Source of the DNA: Symbiodinium kawagutii
Lineage: Eukaryota; Sar; Dinophyceae; Suessiales; Symbiodiniaceae
Direction of reading: 5' to 3'
NCBI GenBank assembly: GCA_009767595.1
Contig: VSDK01027717.1
Location: 12,710-76,709, forward strand
Length of the DNA: 64,000 bases
Of the stretch, positions 43,108 through 51,481 are shown piece by piece; positions within the stretch are counted from its first letter, which is position 1, and each line of letters opens with the position of its first letter. The position numbers were made by a program, and so were the translations under genes. The notes beneath the pieces are model-generated. The model made no database searches, was not told the origin of the DNA, and worked only from the letters and a program-made list of their open reading frames with translations.

Positions 43108-45264
43108 CTAGCGCCAATTCAAGAGCTGCTCCTTTGTAAAACTCCTGAGGCCAGTCTGCAGTTGCACTTGTACCGTCTCCCCGGGAGAAAGCATGGAGCC
43201 CAGGTTGTTGTAGGCACGGGCGTAGTTGTTGTCCAACTTGATGGCTTCGAGGTACAACTCCTTTTGGTTGAACTGCCTGATGCCAGTCTGCAGGTGCACT
43301 TGCACCGTCTCCTCGGGAGAAAGCACGGTGCCCAGGTTGTTGTAGGCAATTGCGTCTTTGTTGTCCAACTTGATGGCTTCGAGGTACAAGTCCTTGTTGT
43401 TAAAATGCCTGGGGCCAGTCTCCAGCTGCACTTGCACTGTCTCCTCTTGAAAAAGCATGTTGCCCAGTTTGTTGTAGGCATGTGCGCAGTTGTTGTCCAA
43501 CTTGATGGCTTCGAGGTACATCTCCTTTCTGTTGAAAGTCTTGGGGCCAGTCTGCAGCTGCACTTGTATCGTCTCCCCGGGAGAGAGCACGATGCCCAGG
43601 TTGTAGTAGGCATATGCGATGTTGTTGTCCAACTTGATGGCTTCGAGGTACATCTCCTTTCTGTTGAAAGTCTTGGGGCCAGTCTGCAGCTGCACTTGTA
43701 TCGTCTCTGCAGGAGAGAGCAGGAGACCAAGGTCGCTGTACGCAAACGCGTAGCTGTTGTCCAACCTGATGGCTTCAAGGTACAAACCCTTTTTGTTGAA
43801 CAGCCTGAGGCCAGTCTGCAGGTGCACTTGCACCGTCTCCTCGGGAGAAAGCACGGCGCCCAGGTTGTTGTAAGCAAATGCCAATTTGTTGTCCAACTTG
43901 ATGGCTTCGAGGTACAAGTCCTTCTCGTTGAAAGTCTTGGGGCCAGTCTCCAGCTGCACTTGTACCGTCTCCTCACGAGAGAGCGCGTTGCCCAGGTTGT
44001 TGTAGGCAATCGCGTTTTTGTTGTCCAACTTGATGGTTTCAAGGTACAATTCCTTGTTGTTAAAATGCCTGGGGCCAGTCCGCAGCTGCACTTGTATCGT
44101 CTCTACAGGAGAGAGCAGGAGACCAAGGTCGCTGTACGCAAACGCGTAGCTGTTGTCCAACCTGATGGCTTCAAGGTACAAACCCTTTTTGTTGAACGGC
44201 CTGAGGCCAGTCTGCAGGTGCACTTGCACCGTCTCCTCTGGAGAAAGCACAGTGCCCAGGTTGTGGTAGGCAATCGCGTAGTTGTTGTCCAACTTGATGG
44301 TTTCGAGGTACAACTCCTTCCTGTTGAAAGTCTTGGGGCCAGTCCGAAGCTGCACTTGTATTGTCTCTGCGGGAGAGAGGAGGAGACCAAGGTTGTTGTA
44401 GGCATGACTGTCCATGGGTTTCACCTCGATGACCTTCCCCAAGAGCTTCTTCTGGATTTCCCGGTAGTTCTGGATACCGTACTTGGCCAAATCCTGGACC
44501 AACTCGTCGGTCTCAAGTCGCTTCTCCAAGATTTGCACAATCTCAGACGATGACTGCTGGGCATCTTTCACTCCGAGATTCTCAGCGCGAGCTTGCTTGT
44601 AGATTGAAACTAACCACACATCGCGCCAGAGAGGCTGCCTCTCGTCAAAGCAATTGCGGCCTTTCAGCCTCTTTCTACCGTTTGGCATCAAGGGGCCATC
44701 GGTGACCTCTTCCATCACATTCTTTGACACCTGCTCGTCGACAATTAATGGGATACAACAGTCTGCTTTGCCATGGTACTGGGCTTTGACATAGTCTCCA
44801 ATAGCGCCATTGAGGGCAGCATTGAAGGGAATATCAGGCTGTGGCACATCCAAACTTTTTTTCTCCCTAAAGTTGCGGTTGGTCGGGTAATAGTTGTTCA
44901 CTAGCACCTCCTTTTTCGAATTCCACTTGTGCGGTGCCTTCATTGTGGCGTAGATGCCCAGGCCAAAGTAGCTATCTGTGTTGTTGGCATCCAACGGTGC
45001 CAAGAGCTTAGGATTCTCTAGGCTCGTGATTTTTCTGAAGGCGTCTTCAGGCGTATAGTGAAAAAGGACCCGGTCTCCTTCGCGCAAACCTTGATGTCCG
45101 GCATCTTCTCTGACATCAATGGCGCATGCCCACATCTTAATGCCTGTAGCTTGATGCTGGATAGTCAACGCATCTACGTAGGTATAGCCCTGCGCGTCCA
45201 GCCGGGCCCCTTGGAAGTACTCTTTGCTGCCAAAGAAGGCCTCCGGTGACGCCGCGTGTTCCAT
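43108..45264 (-). CDS. ART-like/TPR protein, copy 2 (10 TPR units)
   Basis: A 718-residue protein from the ATG at 45262-45264. Residues 1-225 carry the family domain (FHYT 68-71, YFGLGIYATMKAPH 99-112, CCIPLIVDEQVS 169-180, RDVWLVSIYKQ 214-224). A helical linker follows (228-278, LEKRLETDELVQDLAKYG). Residues 279-718 are exactly ten 44-residue TPR-like units. Units alternate between IKLDNN and IRLDNSYAFAYSDLG sub-types. Unit 2-3 resembles 5-6, indicating internal duplication. TPR units normally form a binding groove; here each has an extra ~10-residue GETVQVQLxTG loop. The role is unknown. It could be an ADP-ribosyltransferase-like enzyme or a catalytically dead scaffold. It is a single exon and the last gene of the four-gene tandem cluster. 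Confidence 0.75.
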   Translation of the reverse strand: MEHAASPEAFFGSKEYFQGARLDAQGYTYVDALTIQHQATGIKMWACAIDVREDAGHQGLREGDRVLFHYTPEDAFRKITSLENPKLLAPLDANNTDSYFGLGIYATMKAPHKWNSKKEVLVNNYYPTNRNFREKKSLDVPQPDIPFNAALNGAIGDYVKAQYHGKADCCIPLIVDEQVSKNVMEEVTDGPLMPNGRKRLKGRNCFDERQPLWRDVWLVSIYKQARAENLGVKDAQQSSSEIVQILEKRLETDELVQDLAKYGIQNYREIQKKLLGKVIEVKPMDSHAYNNLGLLLSPAETIQVQLRTGPKTFNRKELYLETIKLDNNYAIAYHNLGTVLSPEETVQVHLQTGLRPFNKKGLYLEAIRLDNSYAFAYSDLGLLLSPVETIQVQLRTGPRHFNNKELYLETIKLDNKNAIAYNNLGNALSREETVQVQLETGPKTFNEKDLYLEAIKLDNKLAFAYNNLGAVLSPEETVQVHLQTGLRLFNKKGLYLEAIRLDNSYAFAYSDLGLLLSPAETIQVQLQTGPKTFNRKEMYLEAIKLDNNIAYAYYNLGIVLSPGETIQVQLQTGPKTFNRKEMYLEAIKLDNNCAHAYNKLGNMLFQEETVQVQLETGPRHFNNKDLYLEAIKLDNKDAIAYNNLGTVLSPEETVQVHLQTGIRQFNQKELYLEAIKLDNNYARAYNNLGSMLSPGETVQVQLQTGLRSFTKEQLLNWR

Positions 45265-45427
45265 GGCAAGGCAGTGCTCCAAGAAAACAAGAATTAATGA
45301 TGGCGCCTGGTCTAAACCAAGGTGGCTGCGGGGGTGGCTTCATGATACCATGAACCGAATTCGTTGGGCGGTTTCCAGTGAAGTGATGCACCGAATTCCA
45401 CCAATTACCCTTTGGTAAGCAAACCTT

Positions 45428-45501
45428 GGCAATGAAAAATCCACCATAGAAAACGATGATCTCCTCAGGTTTCCCTGAAAAAAATGTGATTTTTCATTGC
45501 C
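45428..45501. repeat. Inverted-repeat element, family E
   Basis: GGCAATGAAAAATC and GATTTTTCATTGCC (14-bp perfect arms) enclose 46 bases. The same element lies at 48899-48973 and 54080-54154 in front of copies 3 and 4, so it was duplicated with the genes. Confidence 0.7.
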
Positions 45502-45689
45502 AGGTTAGTTCACCAAAGATACATTGACCAGCTTAGTTCACCTGGTCACCTGGCCACCTGGGAGGAAGCCCCATCTCTGGGATGGCCCACTGCCAAGGTT
45601 TCCCGTGCTGGAAGCGATACCTGCCAGGGAGGGCTTGCAACTGCGGTGTCATGGAGCGGTGGTGGTTGGTGATTCATCCTGGGTATCAG

Positions 45690-45787
45690 ATATATATGGG
45701 TGTTTCTCAAACAAGAGGACTCCCTTAATATCCAGTTTATCAACCATTGATACGAATAGACCATCCATTTTGGGGCTTCCCTAATCA
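45690..45787. mobile_element. MITE-like element, family A, in the gene unit
   Basis: Starts TATATGGGTGTTTCTCAAAC and ends TTTTGGGGCTTCCCTAATC. Copies at the matching place upstream of genes 3 and 4 (49152 and 54344) show the insertion predates the gene duplication. Confidence 0.65.
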
Positions 45788-45949
45788 ATGAATAAATGCT
45801 AGATAAGCTGTGCAATGGTGATCCGAGCTCACGGTGATAAGGTAGTCCAATAGATCTTAGAAGGCTTAATTGTACCAAAGCCTGCGACTACATAAACATG
45901 TAGTGCCGGGTTGGAACACATTCTGGGTAGCTGGCAGGAATGATAGATA

Positions 45950-46060
45950 TAATGCGAGCTTGGTGTGTTTATTCTCAACCAACAGGGGTGAGCCCCCACT
46001 CTCTGCATACAATGGAGGTGCCGTGTACGGGAGAATCTTCGAGCCATGGCAGTCACTGCC
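45950..46060 (-). other. Exon-like 'AESGGSPLLVEN' segment upstream of copy 2
   Basis: Minus frame reads PPLYAESGGSPLLVENKHTKL. The same words occur upstream of copy 3 (49430-49490), copy 4 (54585-54640, shortened) and, more diverged, copy 5 (58340-58430, HAETGGFPLFVENEDNKLV). Frame conservation across diverged copies suggests a true small exon or its relic. Confidence 0.35.
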
Positions 46061-46303
46061 ATGGTCACGGGCGGCCGTAGCACCAGCTGATGATGCCGCG
46101 GCCACAACTGCCCTGCTAATAGATCAGCTTTCGCTACCAACTAGGCTGGGATTGATCAATAGCAACCATAGAAAATGTTGATGAGATGTTTTGGACATTG
46201 CACTGCAGCGTCATGGTCAGTTGACTTTAATTGCCCCGAGTCTCAAAGATGGAAATGGATACCCATCATAAATCCATCTGTCTGAATGAAAAACACACAT
46301 CAA

Positions 46304-46306
46304 GTG

Positions 46307-46363
<57 letters not shown>
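46304..46363. repeat. (ATC)n microsatellite in gene unit 2-3
   Basis: Pure run of about 20 units at a position shared with 49764 and 54918 in the other units. Confidence 0.95.
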
Positions 46364-46366
<3 letters not shown>

Positions 46367-46784
46367 CATTCTTACTACCTTCGGGTTGGACCACTCCTGG
46401 TGGCTTCAACTCACTCCCCCTTTCAAAGGGTATGGGGATACGCGTGGCTCCGAAACGCTGCCTCCACACCCAGCTGAACTCGTGTCGTTGATTGCTATCC
46501 CTTTACTGGTGAGCTGCGTGAGCTCATTCACCATCTCTCTGTCCATCGCTGTCGGGCCTCCCTGCCCGACACAGAAAAAGATGTCACCATCATCTTATCA
46601 TCAACCACCATTCACCGCCGCCGTTAGGTCATCACTTATCGTCAAATAACCATGACTTTAGCCACTGAATCAGCCATCATGAGCTCATCATGAGCTCATC
46701 ATTGACCATCCATTGATCATAAAGCAGCCATTCCTCAGCATCAACCAGCCATGTGAACCATGGCATCATCCCAGCATCCACACC

Positions 46785-46860
46785 TCCAAAGAGGCTGGAG
46801 CTGGCGGACGTGGAGGTGCCTCGCCATACCCAGCTGGTGACCAGCACAGGACTGGGCGCT
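46785..46860 (-). other. Exon-like 'SSLFGG' segment
   Basis: Minus frame RGTSTSASSSLFGGVDAG. GC-rich, repeated at 50300-50375 and 55375-55450, and related to GGSSLFGG or GGGLFGG frames elsewhere in the window. It lies 5' of the AESGG segment in each unit. Confidence 0.35.
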
Positions 46861-46978
46861 ATGAACTTGTAGAGGGTACCAGCACAGGACTGAAAGACAA
46901 ACGCCGACAGTTCAATGGATAGTGGTTCATAAGAATAGCGAGTGACTGATGGTAGATCATGACTAGGGAGAAGCAACC

Positions 46979-46984
46979 ACCAGC

Positions 46985-47019
<35 letters not shown>

Positions 47020-47021
47020 CC

Positions 47022-47082
<61 letters not shown>

Positions 47083-47083
47083 A
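46979..47083. repeat. (CAA)n microsatellite in gene unit 2-3
   Basis: About 35 CAA units with one CCACAA interruption. It is the counterpart of the arrays at 50509 and 55586. Confidence 0.95.
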
Positions 47084-47357
47084 CAAGCATAAGCGATATA
47101 ATGGTGTGCTACTGTGCAAGGACGAAGTTGGGCCAACCACCTTTTACACCCCATTTTGCAAACATTGTTCATCACAAATCATGGTCTAATTATGGAATCA
47201 TGAATAATCACTAGTTACGGGATGATGGCCAGTCCTGTTGATGAACCCTATATTGTTCTCGAGAACTGAACAGAATGGCCACGTGGATTTCTTTGCGTTT
47301 ACTTTTTGATGGCCGCAGCATCGCGGAGTCAAAGAAAATATAGTGACTGTCTGAAAC

Positions 47358-48728
47358 CTACCTGCGCCAATTCAAGAGCTGCTCTTTGGTGAAACTCGTG
47401 AGGCCAGTCTGCAGCTGCACTCGCACCGTCTCCCTGGGAGAGAGCACGGCGCCCAGGTTGCTGTAGGCAATCGCATTGATGTTGTTGTCCAACTTGATGG
47501 CTTCGAGGTACAAGTCCTTCTTGTTGAAAGTCTTGGGGCCACTCCCAAGCTGCACTTGTACCGTTTCCTGAGGAGACAGCACGGCGCCCAGGTGGTGGTA
47601 GGCAACGGCATCGTTGTTGTCCAACTTGATGGCCTCAAGGTACAACTCCTTTTCGTTGAAAGCCTTTGGGCCAGTCCGAAGCTGCACCTGTACCGTCTCC
47701 TCAGGAGAGAGCACGGTGCCCAGGTTGTGGTAGGCAACCGCATCGTTGTTGTCCAACTTGATGGCTTCGAGGAACAACTCCTTTTTGTTGAAAGACTTGG
47801 GGCCAGTCCGAAGCTGCACTTGTACCATCTCCTCAGGAGAGAGCAAGTCACCCAGGTTGTTGTAGGCATGACTGTCCGCGGGCTTCACCTCGATGACCTT
47901 CACCAAGAGCTTCTTTCGGATTTCTCGGTAGTTCTGGATGCCGTACTTGGCCAAATTCTGGACCAGCTCGTCTGTCTCAAGCCGCTTCTCCAAGATCTGC
48001 ACGATCTCGGTGGATGACTGCTGGGCATCTTTCACCCCGAGATTCTGAGCGCGAGCTTGTTTGTAGATTGAAACTAACCAAACATCGCGCCAGAAAGGCT
48101 GCCTCTCGTCAAAGCAATTGCGGCCTTTCAGCCTCTTTCTACCGTTTGGCATCAAAGGGCCATCAGTGACCTCTTCCATTACATTCTTTGACACCTGCTC
48201 GTCGACAATCAATGGGATACAACAGTCTGCTTTGCCATGGTACTGGGCTTTGACATAGTCTCCAATAGCGCCATTGAGGGCAGCATTGAAGGGAATATCA
48301 GGCTGTGGCAAATCCAAATCTTTTTTCTCCCTAAAGTTGCGGTTGGTAGGGTAATAATTGTTCACTAGCACCTCCTTTTTCGAATTCCACTTGTGCGGTG
48401 CCTTCATTGTGGCGTAGATGCCCAGGCCAAAGTAGCTATCTGTGTTGTTGGCATCCAACGGTGCCAAGAGCTTAGGATTCTCTAGGCTCGTGATTTTTCT
48501 GAAGGCGTCTTCAGGCGTATAGTGAAAAAGGACCCGGTCTCCTTCGCGCAAACCTTGATGTCCGGCATCTTCTCTGACATCAATGGCGCATGCCCACATC
48601 TTAATGCCTGTAGCTTGATGCTGGATAGTCAACGCATCTACGTAGGTATAGCCCTGCGCGTCCAGCCGGGCCCCTTGGAAGTACTCTTTGCTGCCAAAGA
48701 AGGCCTCTGGTGACGCCGCGTGTTCCAT
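47358..48728 (-). CDS. ART-like/TPR protein, copy 3 (4 TPR units)
   Basis: A 456-residue protein from the ATG at 48726-48728. The frame is open further upstream to 48896, but that extension is not frame-conserved in copy 2, so the shared ATG is preferred. The N-terminal domain has all family motifs and is almost identical to copy 2 outside a few residues (YPTNRNFREKKDLDLPQP). Four 44-residue TPR-like units follow from 279. The last has a one-residue insertion (NNINAIAY), shared with the last unit of copies 1 and 5. It ends in LLNWRR. Single exon. The upstream 2.6 kb repeats the upstream regions of copies 2 and 4. Confidence 0.75.
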   Translation of the reverse strand: MEHAASPEAFFGSKEYFQGARLDAQGYTYVDALTIQHQATGIKMWACAIDVREDAGHQGLREGDRVLFHYTPEDAFRKITSLENPKLLAPLDANNTDSYFGLGIYATMKAPHKWNSKKEVLVNNYYPTNRNFREKKDLDLPQPDIPFNAALNGAIGDYVKAQYHGKADCCIPLIVDEQVSKNVMEEVTDGPLMPNGRKRLKGRNCFDERQPFWRDVWLVSIYKQARAQNLGVKDAQQSSTEIVQILEKRLETDELVQNLAKYGIQNYREIRKKLLVKVIEVKPADSHAYNNLGDLLSPEEMVQVQLRTGPKSFNKKELFLEAIKLDNNDAVAYHNLGTVLSPEETVQVQLRTGPKAFNEKELYLEAIKLDNNDAVAYHHLGAVLSPQETVQVQLGSGPKTFNKKDLYLEAIKLDNNINAIAYSNLGAVLSPRETVRVQLQTGLTSFTKEQLLNWRR

Positions 48729-48898
48729 GGCAAGGCAGTGCTCCAAGAAAACAAAAATTAATGATGGAATGATGGCGCCTGGTCCAAACCAAGCTGGCTG
48801 CGGGGGTGGCTTCATGATACCATGAACCCAATTCGTTGGTCGGTTTCCAGTGACGTGATGCATTGAATTCCACCAATTACCCTCTGGTAAACACACCT

Positions 48899-48973
48899 TG
48901 GCAATGAAAAATCCACCATAGAAAACGATGATCTCCTCAGGTTTCCCTGAAAAAAATGTGATTTTTCATTGCT
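48899..48973. repeat. Inverted-repeat element, family E
   Basis: GGCAATGAAAAATC to GATTTTTCATTGCT. Counterpart of 45428-45501, with one arm base changed. Confidence 0.65.
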
Positions 48974-49151
48974 AGGTCAGTTCACCAAAGATACATTGAC
49001 CGGCTTAGTTCACCTGGTCACCTGGGAGCAAGCCCCATCTCTGGGATGGCCCACTGCCGAGGTTTCCCGCGCTGGAAGCGATACCTGCCAGGGAGGGCTT
49101 CCAACTGTGGATTCGTGGAGCGCTGGTGGTTGGTGATTCATCGTGGGTATA

Positions 49152-49258
49152 AGATATATATGGGTGTTTCTCAAACTAGAGGACTCCCTTAATATCTGGT
49201 TTATCAACCATTGATACGAATAAACCATCCATTTCGGGGGGTTCCCTATTTAATGAAT
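49152..49258. mobile_element. MITE-like element, family A, in the gene unit
   Basis: Starts AGATATATATGGGTGTTTCTC (20 bases shown of the start), with the TTCGGGGGGTTCCCTATTTAA right end. It is orthologous to the copies at 45690 and 54344. Confidence 0.65.
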
Positions 49259-49429
49259 TAATGCTAGATAAGCTGTGCAATGGTGATCCGAGCTCACGGC
49301 AATAAGGTAGTCCAATAGATCTTAGAAGGCTTAATTGTACCAAAACATGCGACTACATAATAAGCACGTAGTGCCGGGTTGGAACACATTCTGGGTAACT
49401 AGCAGGAATGATAGATATAATGCGAGCTT

Positions 49430-49500
49430 GGTGTGTTTATTCTCAACCAACAGGGGTGAGCCCCCACTCTCTGCATACAATGGAGGTGCCGTGTCGAGCC
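49430..49500 (-). other. Exon-like 'AESGGSPLLVEN' segment upstream of copy 3
   Basis: Same frame and words as at 45950 and still open in this copy (TKLALYLSFLLVTQ). Confidence 0.35.
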
Positions 49501-49763
49501 ATGGCAGCCACTGCCATGGTCACGGGCAGCAGTAGCACCAGCTGATGATGCCGCGAAAACTAGCAGCTGTCATGCCAATAGATCAGTTTGGCTACCAACT
49601 AGGCTGGGATTGATCAATATCAACCATAGAAAATGTTGATGAGATGTATTGGCCGTTACACTGCAGCGTCACGGTCTGTTGATTTTAATTACCCAGAGTC
49701 TCAAAGATGGATATGGATACCCATCATTAATCAATCTGTCTGAATGAAAAACACACATCAAGT

Positions 49764-49795
49764 GATCATCATCGTCGTCGTCGTCGTCGTCGTCG

Positions 49796-49869
<74 letters not shown>
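49764..49869. repeat. (ATC)n microsatellite with a (GTC)n block
   Basis: Counterpart of 46304, but longer (about 34 units) and containing a nine-unit GTC block at its left end. A C-to-G type change spread by slippage. Confidence 0.95.
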
Positions 49870-49872
<3 letters not shown>

Positions 49873-50299
49873 CATTCTTACTACCTTCGGGTTGGACCAC
49901 TCCTGGTGGCTTCAACTCGCTCCCCCTTTCAAAGGGTATGGGGATACCCGTGGCTCCGGATCGTTGCCTCCCAAACCCAGCTGAACTCGTGCCGTTGATT
50001 GCTATCCCCTTACTGGTGAGCTGCGTGAGCTCATTCAGCATCTCTCTGTCCGTCGCTGTCAGGCCTCCCTGCCCGACACAGAAAAGGATTTCACCATCAT
50101 CTAATAGCAAACCAACATCAAATCATCATTTACCATCACTTAACCATCAATGAACCGCCAATTCACCATCACTTAACCATCACTTTAGCGACTGAATCAG
50201 CCATCATGAGCTCATCATTGACCATCCATTGATCATAAAGCAGCCAATTCCTAGCCATCGAGCCATGTCAACCATGGAATCATCCCAGCATCCACACCT

Positions 50300-50375
50300 C
50301 CAAAGAGGCTGGAGCTGCCGGACGTGGAGGCGCCTCTCCATACCCAGCTGGTGACCAGCACAGGACTGGGCCCTA
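50300..50375 (-). other. Exon-like 'SLFGG' segment
   Basis: Second copy of the SSLFGGVDAG-type GC-rich segment (plus strand CCACACCTCCAAAGAGGCTG). Confidence 0.3.
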
Positions 50376-50508
50376 TGGACTTGTAGAGGGTACCAGCACA
50401 GGACTACCAAAACAAACGCCGACAGTTCAATGGATGGTGGTTCAATGTGGTTCATAAGAATAGAGTGACTGATGGTAGATCGTGACTAATGACAGGGACA
50501 AGCAACCA

Positions 50509-50519
50509 CCAGCAACAAT

Positions 50520-50569
<50 letters not shown>

Positions 50570-51170
50570 CCAACAAACAACAAACAACAAACAACAAACA
50601 ACAAACAACAAACAACAAACAACAAACAACAAACAACAAACAACAAACAACAAACAACACACAACACACAACACACAACACACAACACACAACACACAAC
50701 ACACAACACACAACACACAACACACAACACACAACACACAACACACAACACACAACACACAACACACAACACACAACACACAACACACAACACACAACAC
50801 ACAACACACAACACACAACACACAACACACAACACACAACACACAACACACAACACACAACACACAACACACAACACACAACACACAACACACAACACAC
50901 AACACACAACACACAACACACAACACACAACACACAACACACAACACACAACACACAACACACAACACACAACACACAACACACAACACACAACACACAA
51001 CACACAACACACAACACACAACACACAACACACAACACACAACACACAACACACAACACACAACACACAACACACAACACACAACACACAACACACAACA
51101 CACAACACACAACACACAACAAACAACAAACAACAAACAACAAACAACCAACAACCAACAACCAACAACC

Positions 51171-51207
<37 letters not shown>
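50509..51207. repeat. Nested CAA / CAACAAA / CAACACA array
   Basis: The order is symmetrical. (CAA)n comes first, then about 11 CAACAAA units, then about 66 CAACACA units (roughly 50655-51117), then about four CAACAAA units, about four CAACCAA units, and (CAA)n again. The counterpart arrays in the neighbouring gene units are plain (CAA)n of about 100 bases, so some 600 bases were gained here. All open frames through it are artefacts. Confidence 0.95.
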
Positions 51208-51481
51208 ACAAGCATCAGCGATACAATGGTGTGCTACTGTGCAAGGACGAAGTTGGGCCAACCACCTTTCACACCCCATTTTGCACACATTGTTCATCAC
51301 AAATCATGGTCTAATTATGGAATCATGAATAATCACTAGTTACGGGATGATGGCCAGTCCATTTGATAAACCCTGTATTTTTTCGAGAACTGAACAGAAT
51401 GGCCATGTGGATTTCTTTGCGTTTACTTTTTGATGGCCGCAGCATCGCGGAGTCAAAGAAAATATGGTGACTGTCTGAAAC

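Noticed and set aside
43119-44042. Minus-strand frame with repeated KPSSWTT peptides
   Set aside because: Out-of-register reading of the TPR-coding repeat. Likewise 51514-53049, 55965-56726 and 47372-47869.
43039-44553. 504-residue plus-strand ORF
   Set aside because: Exact antisense of the TPR repeats of copy 2. The repeat unit lacks stops on both strands, and domain signatures are on the minus strand. The same holds for 51539-53197, 47556-48017 and 56149-56874.
45265-45282. TTG start six codons upstream of the shared ATG
   Set aside because: Non-ATG initiation is not expected, and the ATG is conserved in all paralogues.
49669-49875. Poly-aspartate, poly-isoleucine and poly-histidine ORFs over ATC runs
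   Set aside because: Microsatellite artefacts. The same applies at 46231-46491 and 60425-60661.
50655-51117. Telomere-like 7-bp array
   Set aside because: The unit CAACACA does not match the TTTAGGG-type telomere repeat, and the array grew inside a gene-unit microsatellite.
50442-51339. Long CVLCVVC or TTHNTQH proteins
   Set aside because: Translations of the nested microsatellite, open in all frames because the units lack stops.
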